NCBI GenBank assembly: GCA_963716235.1
Contig: CAVQTE010000002.1
Coordinates: 1-64,000 of the forward strand
Direction of reading: 5' to 3'
Origin: Sva-07 sp963716235
GTDB lineage: Bacteria; Actinomycetota; Acidimicrobiia; Acidimicrobiales; Ilumatobacteraceae
DNA length: 64,000 bases
Under the pieces are notes generated by a model. It did no database searches. It was not told the DNA's origin and saw nothing but the letters and a program-made list of their open reading frames with translations. Of this stretch, positions 1-7,658 are shown one piece after another. Position numbers and translations under genes: made by a program. How positions within the stretch are numbered: the first letter of the stretch is position 1; each line of letters begins with the position of its first letter.

Positions 1-73
1 CAGCCAGACGGAACGCCTCCGGCGTGTTCTCCATGGCAGCAACCGAAGCACCGCGGTGACCCAGAATCAGCAT
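1..73 (-). CDS. Glycerophosphodiester phosphodiesterase family protein, N-terminal part (runs off the window)
   Basis: The minus strand from an ATG at 73 reads MLILGHRGASVAAMENTPEA and continues to the window edge. HRGAS followed by ENTPEAF is the N-terminal active-site signature of GDPD enzymes, which hydrolyse glycerophosphodiesters to an alcohol and glycerol 3-phosphate; the His of HRG is the catalytic base in the family. Only 24 residues are visible, so subfamily and length cannot be judged. The gene points away from whiB1, so the two share the upstream region 74-292. Confidence 0.75.
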   Translation of the reverse strand, partial: MLILGHRGASVAAMENTPEAFRLA

Positions 74-162
74 GAGCCCATCATGGTGCAGGCATCCGAT
101 GCCGTTCGAACACCAGATGAACCTGAACTGATCATTTGGTGAACATTGGGACCAAACGCCTC

Positions 163-191
163 TTGCGAGACCCCCGCATCACGCGTACAGT
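163..191 (+). promoter_or_regulatory. Putative sigma70-type promoter of whiB1
   Basis: TTGCGA (163-168) and TACAGT (186-191) are separated by 17 nt, a good -35/-10 pair. Transcription from here would give whiB1 a leader of about 95 nt, unlike the many genes in this window whose -10 box abuts the start codon. Confidence 0.4.
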
Positions 192-292
192 TCGACCCGG
201 CCTGAGGGCCTGTGACGTCGTCCAGAGCGACGAAAACCCACCAAAATCCCCCCGGCGATCCGCTCGCCGCAACATCTTCGAGGAGCACCAAC

Positions 293-592
293 GTGTCGAT
301 CCTTGCGTCCAGCCTGACCCTGGGAGCCGCGGATTACGAATGGCGCGACGACGCCATCTGCCGTGACACCGATCCGGAGTTGTTCTTCCCGGTGGGAACC
401 ACAGGGAATGCGCTGTATCAGATCGACCGGGCCAAGGAGGTGTGCAACGAATGCACCGTGGCCGGGCAGTGTCTCGACTTCGCCCTCGACACCAATCAGG
501 ATTCGGGCATCTGGGGTGGGCTCACCGAAGAGGAACGTCGGGTCATCCGGCGTCGCCGGGTCGCCGCGGCCCGCGCCGCTCGCGCCAGCTGA
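293..592 (+). CDS. whiB1: WhiB-family Fe-S transcription factor, WhiB1-like
   Basis: A 99-residue actinobacterial Fe-S regulator. Four cysteines (C23, C51, C54, C60; pattern C...CxxC...C) would hold a [4Fe-4S] cluster. DPELFFPVG follows the first Cys and GIWGG marks the WhiB turn, followed by a basic tail (RRVIRRRRVAAARAARA) that contacts DNA in the family. The GTG at 293 is chosen because GGAG lies 7 nt upstream and homologues begin just before the first Cys; the frame is open back to 212 without WhiB-like sequence. It is convergent with the pdtaS homologue 3 bp away, the order seen at whiB1-pdtaS in Mycobacterium tuberculosis. WhiB1 there is essential, NO-sensitive and partners the principal sigma factor; the same role here is inference from similarity and synteny. 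Confidence 0.95.
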   Translation: MSILASSLTLGAADYEWRDDAICRDTDPELFFPVGTTGNALYQIDRAKEVCNECTVAGQCLDFALDTNQDSGIWGGLTEEERRVIRRRRVAAARAARAS

Positions 593-595
593 CGC

Positions 596-2107
596 TCAAT
601 CGTCGGTCGGTACCGTCAACTCGATGATCGTGCCGTGTTGGCGGCTCGATCCGTCGCCGATTCCGGCGAGTTCGAGTTCAACTTCAGTCACCGGCCGGAT
701 CTCGATCGTGCCGTTGAGTTCGGTCGTCACGAGGGTTCGCACGATCGAGAGTCCGAGCCCCGTGGCCTGATCGAGATCGAACGACGGGTCGACGCCGCGA
801 CCGTTGTCGACCACCCGGACCGTCAGACGTCCATCGAGGTGGCTCAGCGCCACGTTGACGTCGCCACCACCACTGCCCTCGGGGAACCCGTGGTCGACGG
901 CGTTCTGCAGCAACTCGGTGAGCACGACCGACAGCGGTGTGGCCGTGTTGGCCGGAATTCGTCCACCATCGCCGGAAACGGTGAACCGCACCGGACGGTC
1001 GGGTGACTGCAGGCTCTCCTCGGCGAGGCGCAGCAACGGCCTGACGATCTCGATGAAGGCGATGTCCTCGCCCGGCTCGCGCGACAGCGACTCGTGGACG
1101 AGCGCGATGGTTCTGATCCGACGCACCGACTCCTGGACCGCCGCCTTTGCCTCCGGATTCGTGAGACGCCGCGACTGGAGGCGCAGCAGCGACGAGATCG
1201 TCTGCAGGTTGTTCTTGACCCGGTGATGGATCTCACGGATCGTGGCGTCCTTGCTGAGCAGCAGGCGATCACGCTTGCGAAGCTCGGTCACGTCGCGAAC
1301 GAGAAGCAGACCGCCGGCGATCTCGGTGCCCGACTCCGTCGTTGCGATCACCGGGACGCAGCGACACAGCAACGTGACGTCCGCGCCTTGCTCGAACTCC
1401 TCGACGATCGGTTCACGTCGCTCGAACGCTTGGCGGACCGGACCATCGTGGAAGCCGAGTTCGGCCAGGCGCATCCCGACAGGGTTCGCCTGAATACCGA
1501 CGCGGTGCAGCGCCGAGTTGGCATTGGGCGACACGTACGTGACCGTCCCGGTGGCATCGAGCGTCAAGACGCCGTCTCCGACACGCGGCGCGGCGCTCGA
1601 GTCGGCGACCCGGCCCGGGAACGGGAACGTGCCGACCTCGATCATCTGGGCGAACTCCTCGAAGATGAACGAGTAGTTGCGTTCGAGTTCGCCGAGGGGT
1701 CGACCCGCCCTGACCTTCCACTCCTTCGAGAGCACGGCGATGATCTCACCGTTGCGCCGCACGGTCATCGCCAGCATGCGGGCATGGTTGATCTCGTCGC
1801 CGCCGCCGTCGATCTCGATCGCACCTTCCACCCGCTGGCCCGTCGAGGCCGCCCGTTCGATCAGTTCTGCCTCATCGCCGTCGGCCCACGACCCCACGTA
1901 GTCGGTGGCGTACATCGTCTGGTTCGTCGCCGGTCGCACCTGGTCGACGATCAGCCACTTGCCGCTACTCGATCGGACATAGAGCAGCAGGTCGGCAAAG
2001 CACAGATCGGCGAGGAACGCCCATTCCGCTGTCAGTCGATGCAGGTGATCGATGTCGTCGCGGTCGAGCGTCGTGTGCTCGCGGGCCAGTTCGGCGAGAG
2101 AGGTCAT
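596..2107 (-). CDS. pdtaS: Sensor histidine kinase, PdtaS-like (GAF-PAS-HisKA_2-HATPase)
   Basis: A soluble 503-residue histidine kinase with no membrane segment. It has an N-terminal GAF-type sensor (about 1-150), a PAS domain (about 190-300), a HisKA_2 dimerisation segment with the phospho-acceptor His in REIHHRVKNNLQTISSLLRL, and a HATPase_c domain with N box (ELLQNAVDHGF), G1 (DNGRGVD) and G2 (GLGLSIVRTL). Length and domain order match PdtaS (Rv3220c), which phosphorylates the ANTAR-domain RNA-binding regulator PdtaR; the partner is not in this window. The ATG at 2107 was chosen because homologues begin MSTLxxLxxEHT and the upstream 22 residues of open frame lack similarity. The 3' end almost touches the convergent whiB1 gene. 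Confidence 0.93.
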   Translation of the reverse strand: MTSLAELAREHTTLDRDDIDHLHRLTAEWAFLADLCFADLLLYVRSSSGKWLIVDQVRPATNQTMYATDYVGSWADGDEAELIERAASTGQRVEGAIEIDGGGDEINHARMLAMTVRRNGEIIAVLSKEWKVRAGRPLGELERNYSFIFEEFAQMIEVGTFPFPGRVADSSAAPRVGDGVLTLDATGTVTYVSPNANSALHRVGIQANPVGMRLAELGFHDGPVRQAFERREPIVEEFEQGADVTLLCRCVPVIATTESGTEIAGGLLLVRDVTELRKRDRLLLSKDATIREIHHRVKNNLQTISSLLRLQSRRLTNPEAKAAVQESVRRIRTIALVHESLSREPGEDIAFIEIVRPLLRLAEESLQSPDRPVRFTVSGDGGRIPANTATPLSVVLTELLQNAVDHGFPEGSGGGDVNVALSHLDGRLTVRVVDNGRGVDPSFDLDQATGLGLSIVRTLVTTELNGTIEIRPVTEVELELAGIGDGSSRQHGTIIELTVPTDD

Positions 2108-2126
2108 CACCCTTGATTCTGCCTGA

Positions 2127-3284
2127 TCACTCGCCGGCGCGCAGGTGACCCGCCAGCGAGTCGAGCCCAGCAAGGTCGTGGATGTCCCCCGCCAGCCACG
2201 GCACCGTCAGGAGCACCGGGGCCAGATCGGCGAGTTCGGAACGGCGATCCGACTCGCGGGCGGCGACGAGGGCGACGTCGTCGAACCGCGTGGCCATCTG
2301 CGTGAGGACGGCACTGATCTCCTTGCGCGGGGCTTCGAGTTGGGCCGCCACGGCATCGGCGAGCACACCGTCGGCGAGTTCGAGGAGCGCTGCTGCGCTC
2401 TCGGCCGCAGCGGCACTTGCGAGGGCCGGCGGGAGGACGCGGTTGGCGACAATGGCGCCGAGGGACATTCCCCGCTCGACGAGTGAGCGCGCGAGAAAGC
2501 GGGCCTCGTAGCTGGGTGCGGTTTCGAGCGTCGTCACGACGACGAAGGCCGTGCGCGGGTCGCGCAGGAGCGACTCGACCTCCTTCGCCCGGCGCACGAA
2601 CCCGCTCTCCATCGCCTGGAACAGCACGAAGAAGTCGGCGATGTCCTGGAGGAATCGTGATCCGAGCACCCGATCCGCCACTTGGTAGAACGGCTTCGAG
2701 GCCACCGTGAACAGACGCGACCGGTACGGCACGGTGAGCCATCGCAGCAAGCGGCTCCCGAAGAACTCGATCATGCGGTTCGGGGCGTCGAGGATCGACA
2801 GTGCGTTACGCGACGGCGGCGTGTCGACGATCACGAGATCGAACTCGCCGCGGGCGTGCAGGTCGTGGAGTTGCTCCATCGCCAGGTACTCGTGGCTGTG
2901 CACGAAGCGACTGGTGATGTTCTCGTACAGCGGGTTGGCGAGTACGGCCTCGCGGGTTGCGCCGTCGGGAGCATGGCGGGTGATCAACTCGTCCCACCCG
3001 GCTTTGGTGTCGAGCATCGCGACCCACACTTCGCCACGCACCTTCGTGCCCGCAGCCAGGAACGCCTTCGGGGCGATCCGCACCGGCGTGTTGCCGAATT
3101 CGTCGAGCCCGAGCGCTGTGGCCAGACGCCGCGCGGGGTCGACCGTCATCACGAGCACTCGCGACTTCTGACGCTGCGCCGCAGCGATGCCCAGGGCTGC
3201 CGCGATCGTCGTCTTGCCGACACCGCCGGAACCGGCGACGAGGATCATCTCGCGGCTGGCGAGCAGGTTGTCGAGTTCAGCCAC
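2127..3284 (-). CDS. ArsA/Get3-like ATPase (Rv3680-type), second of a pair
   Basis: A deviant-Walker P-loop ATPase of about 385 residues: GSGGVGKTT (about 17-25), the switch motif MTVDPARRLA and a later VDTPPSRNALS. This matches the ArsA/Get3 fold and mycobacterial Rv3680, which works with Rv3679 as a heteromer. The GTG at 3284 overlaps the stop of the upstream paralogue by 8 nt and has GAGAGG 5 nt upstream; an ATG at 3317 would add 11 residues and a 41-nt overlap and cannot be excluded. No arsenite-binding cysteine cluster is visible, so arsenical export is unlikely. Tight overlap with the 3277-4275 gene suggests translation coupling and a complex of two unlike subunits. Confidence 0.88.
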   Translation of the reverse strand: MAELDNLLASREMILVAGSGGVGKTTIAAALGIAAAQRQKSRVLVMTVDPARRLATALGLDEFGNTPVRIAPKAFLAAGTKVRGEVWVAMLDTKAGWDELITRHAPDGATREAVLANPLYENITSRFVHSHEYLAMEQLHDLHARGEFDLVIVDTPPSRNALSILDAPNRMIEFFGSRLLRWLTVPYRSRLFTVASKPFYQVADRVLGSRFLQDIADFFVLFQAMESGFVRRAKEVESLLRDPRTAFVVVTTLETAPSYEARFLARSLVERGMSLGAIVANRVLPPALASAAAAESAAALLELADGVLADAVAAQLEAPRKEISAVLTQMATRFDDVALVAARESDRRSELADLAPVLLTVPWLAGDIHDLAGLDSLAGHLRAGE

Positions 3285-4275
3285 GATGGCCTCTCGTCGG
3301 CTCGGGATCGAGTTCATCGGTGAGCGCCTCGGCCACGAGGGAGACCACTCGCGGTCCGGACCCACGCGAGAACAGTTCGGGAACGGTGATGATGGGGAGT
3401 CCATCGGCGACCTCGCCGCTCGCACGCAACCAGCGCCGCAAGCGGTCGAGATGCTCAGCTCCGGTGCTGCGACGCATCTCGGTGAGGCGGGCGGCGTCGA
3501 CGACGGTGGTCACCGCCGGGCCGGCGGCGTCGACGAGCAGCGGCATTGCATCGTCGAGCCGGTCGACGATCGCCTGTTCGCGTCGGTTGAACATGGCGGG
3601 CAGCACCCGGTTGGCGATCACTGCGGAGGCATGGGCGCCGGTCTCGGCGCGCAGCCGACCGAGCAGATCGATCGTCTCGGTCACCGGCATCTCCTCGGGC
3701 GTGGTCACGACCGCTACTCCCGTGCGCATCGGATCGTCGAGGATGTCGAGCATCCACTGGGTCTGGTCACGCACCAGGCCGACCTGGACGAGATCGGCGA
3801 TGACCTTCGGCGCCCCGATCTGGCTGACGATGTGCCCGCTCGCTTCGGCATCGACGACGATCAGGTCGTAGTGGCGCTCGCGCACCTCGTAGCAGAGCTT
3901 GCCGACGCCGAGGATCTCCTTGACACCCGGGGCCGCGTCGGCGACGAAATCGAACGTCGAGGCGAGCGGACCGATGCGTCCGAGCAGCGGAATCCGCACG
4001 AACAGTCGGAGGTACTCGCGCAGCGAGTCCTCGGTGTTCATCGCCATGGCCTGGAGCCCGGGCGACACCTCGGTGGGCTCGAACGTCAACTCACCGACGT
4101 CGAACGCGTTGGCGAGTGCCCCCTTTGCGTCCATCTCGCACACGAGCGTGCGACGGCCGTGGCGGGCAGCGACCTCCGCGATCGAGGCGGCGATCGTCGT
4201 CTTGCCGACGCCTCCCTTCCCGGTGACCCACAGCAGGTCGAGATCCAGGAGCCCTGGCCGACCCGTGGGGCCCAG
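3277..4275 (-). CDS. ArsA/Get3-like ATPase (Rv3679-type) with apparent CTG start
   Basis: From the first ATG (4143) this frame would lack a P-loop. Reading upstream, the frame stays open and encodes GKGGVGKTT, so the gene must begin further up. No ATG, GTG or TTG occurs before the frame enters DUF3107. A CTG at 4275 lies 6 nt after a perfect GGAGG (4286-4282) and gives a 332-residue protein, the family length, with the P-loop at about 19-27; this is the start I chose. It overlaps the upstream DUF3107 reading frame by less than a codon, so translation is probably coupled. Later motifs include CEMDAKG (switch I) and VVDAEASGHI (switch II). A single-base error near the start is the alternative explanation. 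Confidence 0.85.
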   Translation of the reverse strand: MGPTGRPGLLDLDLLWVTGKGGVGKTTIAASIAEVAARHGRRTLVCEMDAKGALANAFDVGELTFEPTEVSPGLQAMAMNTEDSLREYLRLFVRIPLLGRIGPLASTFDFVADAAPGVKEILGVGKLCYEVRERHYDLIVVDAEASGHIVSQIGAPKVIADLVQVGLVRDQTQWMLDILDDPMRTGVAVVTTPEEMPVTETIDLLGRLRAETGAHASAVIANRVLPAMFNRREQAIVDRLDDAMPLLVDAAGPAVTTVVDAARLTEMRRSTGAEHLDRLRRWLRASGEVADGLPIITVPELFSRGSGPRVVSLVAEALTDELDPEPTRGHRG

Positions 4276-4277
4276 GA

Positions 4278-4511
4278 TCAGCCTCCGAAGCCGATCTTGC
4301 GGTCGCCGTCGGCAGAGCCGAGCTCGATGTAGGCGATCTTCGCCGAGGGAATCGCGACGTCCTTGCCGCGCTTGTCGGTGATCCAGAGCACGTCGGTGGC
4401 GCCGGCCAGGGCGGCCTCGACACGCGACTTCAGTTCGTCACGGTCGGCGTTCTCGGCGAGCTCGATGTTGATCTCGCGGGGGGCCTGGGTCACTCCGATG
4501 CGTACGTCCAC
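4278..4511 (-). CDS. DUF3107 family protein (TB9.4/Rv3208A-like)
   Basis: A small protein of about 77 residues: VDVRIGVTQAPREINIELAE, a central WITDKRGKDVAIPSAKIAYIELG and terminal KIGFGG. This is the actinobacterial DUF3107 family, function unknown. The start is uncertain among GTG codons at 4511, 4520 and 4535; 4511 fits homologues, which begin with the first beta strand. It is the first gene of a tightly overlapped operon with the two ArsA-like ATPases, which suggests a shared role. The upstream region holds an inverted repeat (4546-4592) shared with the divergent DJ-1 gene. Confidence 0.8.
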   Translation of the reverse strand: MDVRIGVTQAPREINIELAENADRDELKSRVEAALAGATDVLWITDKRGKDVAIPSAKIAYIELGSADGDRKIGFGG

Positions 4512-4545
4512 GCCGTGCACGCTACCCGCCAACACCTCCCCCCGG

Positions 4546-4592
4546 TTCTCGTGAACAAGTGCGCGAACTATTGCGCAAGGAGTTCACGAGAA
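4546..4592. repeat. Inverted repeat between divergent DUF3107 and DJ-1 genes
   Basis: TTCTCGTGAAC (4546-4556) is repeated exactly inverted as GTTCACGAGAA (4582-4592). Inside it a second pair, TGCGC (4560-4564) and GCGCA (4573-4577), forms a continued stem. The site lies in the shared promoter region of two divergent transcription units, so an operator for a dimeric regulator is the simplest reading; a stable hairpin in either leader is possible. Confidence 0.6.
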
Positions 4593-4622
4593 CGCCGGCC
4601 GACGGGGCGTCGGTCGGGTCAC

Positions 4623-4628
4623 TACGGT
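4623..4628 (+). promoter_or_regulatory. -10 box (leaderless) of the DJ-1/PfpI gene
   Basis: TACGGT ends 6 nt before the GTG start at 4635. This places the transcription start at or next to the start codon, as for several other genes in the window. No convincing -35 was found. Confidence 0.4.
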
Positions 4629-4634
4629 GACGAC

Positions 4635-5276
4635 GTGACCCGCATCGCGATTCCCCTGTTCCCCCACTTCACGGCGCTCGACGGCATCGGCCCCTACGAG
4701 GTGCTGCAACGGATTCCCGACTTCGACATCACGTTCGTCGGCCACCAGCGTGGCGTGGTGCGCTCCGACAACGGCATGCTCGGCATCGAGATCGACGCAA
4801 CGTTCGAGGAGATGACGAATCCCGACATCGTCGTGTTTCCGGGCGGGTTCGGCACCCGGGCGCTGATGACCGACGAGCGGGTCCTCGACTGGGTGCGAGC
4901 GGCGCACTCGACCACCGTCTACACGACCTCGGTCTGCACGGGATCGCTGGTCCTGGCGGCCGCCGGGATCCTCGACGGTCTCACGGCGACGACGCACTGG
5001 GGAGCGCTCGATGTCCTCGCCGAGCACGGCGCCATCCCGACCGGCGACCGTGTGGTCGAGCACCTCGATCAGCGGATCATCACCGCAGCAGGGGTGTCGA
5101 GCGGGATCGACATGGCACTGCGCCTCGTCGAGATCCTCGTCGATCGCACGGCAGCCGAAGCGTGCCAGTTGATGATCGAGTACGACCCGCAACCTCCGTT
5201 CGACAGCGGCTCGACCGCCAAGGCCAGCGACGCCGTCATTCAACGAGTCATCGAATACTCCGCCCACCGCCAGTGA
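4635..5276 (+). CDS. DJ-1/PfpI family protein (isonitrile hydratase-like GATase1 fold)
   Basis: 213 residues with a class I glutamine amidotransferase-like fold: VVFPGGFGTRALM in the first half and the nucleophile elbow YTTSVCTGSLVLAAAGILDG, whose Cys is the family's reactive residue, then TATTHWGALDVL. This signature is shared by isonitrile hydratases and by the ligand domains of some AraC regulators; no helix-turn-helix follows, so it is a stand-alone enzyme or stress protein. The GTG at 4635 was chosen because the family's first strand (TRIAIPLFPHF) begins there; the open frame extends upstream into the intergenic repeat. It is convergent with the SufR-like gene across a palindromic terminator. 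Confidence 0.88.
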   Translation: MTRIAIPLFPHFTALDGIGPYEVLQRIPDFDITFVGHQRGVVRSDNGMLGIEIDATFEEMTNPDIVVFPGGFGTRALMTDERVLDWVRAAHSTTVYTTSVCTGSLVLAAAGILDGLTATTHWGALDVLAEHGAIPTGDRVVEHLDQRIITAAGVSSGIDMALRLVEILVDRTAAEACQLMIEYDPQPPFDSGSTAKASDAVIQRVIEYSAHRQ

Positions 5277-5279
5277 ATT

Positions 5280-5306
5280 CGCGATTGGGGTCAGACCCCA
5301 ATCGCG
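5280..5306. terminator. Perfect palindrome, probable bidirectional terminator (GTC-W-GAC family)
   Basis: Two perfect 13-bp arms flank one central A at 5293; the core reads GGGGTCAGACCCC. It sits between the converging DJ-1 and SufR-like genes, a few bases from both stops, so it can fold at the 3' end of either transcript. The same core recurs at 7283, 34166, 35371 and 44161 with different outer arms. No U-tract follows. Confidence 0.65.
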
Positions 5307-5307
5307 A

Positions 5308-6049
5308 TCAGACGGCGGTGGAGCAGAAGGTGTCGCCCTGGGCGAAACTCGACTCGGTGACCACGTCGGCCATCGGCGACGACTCGTCGACGAGCGCCGC
5401 GAGCATGCCCTTGACCATGCCGCGATCGACCGCGCAGATGACCGGATGGTCGGTGGCGACATCACCGAACGGGCAGTGGTTGTTGATGATGCGCAGCTGG
5501 TCGTTGCGACCTTCGGCGTGGGCCGCGAATCCATGGGCCGTGAGCGCGTCGGCCACGGCCTGCATCGCAGAGCGAAGCGACCGGCGTCCGCTGGCGAGCG
5601 CATCGCCGGTGAGCCCGTCCGCCATCGCGCGGCCGTACTCCTGGCCGACCTCCTCGGCGATCATCTCGGCCTCGTCGTTGGGCAACCGGTCGAGCGCACG
5701 TCCGAGCAGCGACAGCAGCAGGTCGTCGGAGCGCACCGGGAAGTCGACGTCGCTCATCCTCAGCGAGTCACCCACGACGACGTAGCGCTTCGATGGGCGG
5801 CCCGCGCCTGCGCCGGCGACTTTGCCCGACACCACTTCGAGGTAGCCGCCGGCGGCCAGCTTGTCGAGGTGATGGCGGGCGACGTTGGCGTGCACCCCAA
5901 CCTCGCCGGCGACCATCGAGGCGGTCACACCGGTGGCGTCGAGTACCCGAATGTTCCTTTGCGTACAGGTAGATGGAGCGGCGCGTCGGGTCGCCGAATG
6001 CGTCGGTGATGGCCGACACAGTGGCGGTGAACGACGGGCTCGTGCTCAT
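5308..6049 (-). CDS. SufR-like Cys-containing HTH regulator, interrupted by one frameshift
   Basis: The protein is split over two frames. An ATG at 6049 opens SFTATVSAITDAFGDPTRRS, then the frame shifts at about 5950 (one extra base) into VHANVARHHLDKLAAGGYLE and on to the stop at 5308. Joined, it is a winged-helix regulator with a C-terminal Cys region: NHCPFG and VICAVDRGMV are spaced CX12C, as in SufR-type [4Fe-4S] repressors of Fe-S cluster assembly genes, and a third Cys is near the C-terminus (FCST). Divergence from mrp, an Fe-S carrier gene, across a tandem repeat supports autoregulation and mrp control. The family assignment is inference; the frameshift is probably a sequencing error but may be real. 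Confidence 0.7.
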
Positions 6050-6074
6050 GTGCGCAATTGTACCTATCCGCGTA

Positions 6075-6096
6075 GTGCAAATTCGGTGCAAATCCG
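6075..6096. promoter_or_regulatory. Tandem 11-bp direct repeat, putative operator between regulator and mrp
   Basis: GTGCAAATTCG (6075-6085) is followed directly by GTGCAAATCCG (6086-6096), one mismatch in 11. It lies between the divergent starts of the SufR-like gene (6049) and mrp (6121), 25 nt before mrp. One helical turn between the units suits cooperative side-by-side binding. AATTGTAC just to the left could be part of the same site. Confidence 0.5.
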
Positions 6097-6120
6097 AGCG
6101 CCCGTCGCCACAATGGATTC

Positions 6121-7273
6121 ATGGCCGCCACCGTGACCGAAGCACAGATCATCGACGCCCTCCGTCCGGTCGAGGACCCCGAGCTGCATCGCTCGATCGT
6201 CGACCTCGGCATGCTGCGCGGGGTGGCGATTCGTGACAACGGCGTCGTCGGTGTGCTCATCGCCCTCACCGTGCCGGGCTGTCCGCTCAAGAGCGAGATC
6301 CAGCGGCGCGTGTCCGAGGCCGCCACACAGCTCGACGGCGTCGAGTCGATCGACCTCGAGTTCACCGTGATGAGCGACGAGGATCGCGAGAACCTGCGCC
6401 GCACGCTGCACGGTGACGCGGGAGCCACCGCCGGATCGAGCCAGGCCCACGGCCACGCCGAAGGGCGCGAGATCCCGTTCTCGAAGAACACGTCGAAGAC
6501 CCGCCCGTTGCTGATCTCCTCGGGCAAGGGCGGCGTCGGCAAGTCGAGTGTCACCACCAACCTCGCCGTTGCGCTTGCGTCCCAGGGCTACAAGGTCGGC
6601 GTGGTCGATGCCGACATCTACGGCTACTCGATTCCCCGCATGCTCGGCACCGACCGCGATCCCGTCGTCATCGACGAGATGCTCGTCCCGCCCGAGATGT
6701 GGGGTGTGCGCTGCATCTCGATCGGCTACTTCGTCCCCGAGGGCCAGGCCGTCATCTGGCGAGGCCCGATGCTGCACAAGGCGCTCGAACAATTCCTCAC
6801 CGACGTGTTCTGGGACGAGCCCGACTTCCTGCTGATCGACATGCCGCCCGGCACCGGCGACATCGCCCTCTCGCTCGCCCAGTACCTCCCCCGCGGTGAG
6901 GTGTTCGTCGTGACCACCCCGCAACCCGCTGCGCAGAAGGTGGCGTCACTGTCGGCCGCGATGGCCGCCAAGGTCAACCTGCCGGTGCGCGGTGTGATCG
7001 AGAACATGTCGTGGTTCACGGGCGACGACGGCAAGCGTTACGAGATCTTCGGCTCGGGCGGCGGCCAGGTGCTCGCCGACGAACTCGACGTGCCGCTGCT
7101 CGGCCAGCTCCCGCTCGTTCCCGCGCTCCGCGAGGGCGGCGACGACGGCAGGCCGATCACCGCCGTCGACCCCGAGTCGGAAGCCGCCCAGATCTTCCAG
7201 CGCATCGCTGACGTCGATCGCCGTCGACATGAAGCCCAAGAAGGTCTTCTCCGACAAACTCAAGGTCATCTGA
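6121..7273 (+). CDS. mrp: Mrp/ApbC-type Fe-S cluster carrier ATPase, frameshifted near the 3' end
   Basis: The N-terminal MIP18/DUF59 domain (about 1-90, with VPGCPLKSEI) is followed by a MinD/Mrp ATPase domain with GKGGVGKSS (about 135), VDADIYGYSIPRMLG and LIDMPPGTGD. Mrp proteins pass [4Fe-4S] clusters to apoproteins. After codon 7213-7215 one extra base (about 7216) throws off the frame; removing it gives the normal ending IAVDMKPKKVFSDKLKVI with a stop at 7271-7273. Without correction the frame runs on to 7587 through the next gene. The usual CxxC after ENMS is absent here (ENMSWFTGDDGKRYEIFG). It is divergent from a SufR-like regulator and followed by a palindrome. Confidence 0.9.
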
Positions 7274-7282
7274 GCGGACCGT

Positions 7283-7308
7283 TACATCGGGGTCTGACCC
7301 CGGATGTA
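7283..7308. terminator. Palindrome after mrp (GTC-W-GAC family)
   Basis: TACATC-GGGGTC-T-GACCCC-(G)-GATGTA, with one unpaired G at 7302. It begins 9 nt after the corrected mrp stop and ends 11 nt before the zincin start, so it would act as a terminator or processing hairpin at the mrp 3' end. Confidence 0.55.
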
Positions 7309-7319
7309 GCACTGATCGG

Positions 7320-7658
7320 ATGGAGGTCGTGGCGCGGTACAAGTTCGAGGCGATGGTGGCCGACGCACTCGACGATCTGCCCGACGAGCTGCTGCACGTG
7401 CTCGACAACGTGGTGGTGCAGGTGGTCGACCGCAACCCCGACGACTCGACGCTGCTCGGACTCTACGAAGGCGTTCCGCACACCGAACGCAACGGCACCG
7501 AGGGCCCGGACATCGTGTCGATCTACCGCTTCGCCCTCTGCGAGGCGTGTGCCGACATCGACGAGCTGGCCGACGAGGTCTACGTGACCGTCATCCACGA
7601 GATCGCTCACGCCGCGGGCATCGACGACGAGCGACTCCACGAACTCGGCTGGGGATGA
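7320..7658 (+). CDS. Zincin-like metallopeptidase family protein
   Basis: A 112-residue one-domain protein with the zinc signature TVIHEIAHAAGIDDERLHELGW, fitting the HExxHxxGxxD zincin_1 family of actinobacteria. Two His and the Asp would bind zinc and the Glu is catalytic; no substrate is known for the family. There is no signal peptide, so it is cytoplasmic. The ATG at 7320 follows the mrp palindrome. Its TGA is overlapped by the ATG of the DNA polymerase gene (ATGA), so the two are likely co-translated. Confidence 0.85.
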   Translation: MEVVARYKFEAMVADALDDLPDELLHVLDNVVVQVVDRNPDDSTLLGLYEGVPHTERNGTEGPDIVSIYRFALCEACADIDELADEVYVTVIHEIAHAAGIDDERLHELGWG

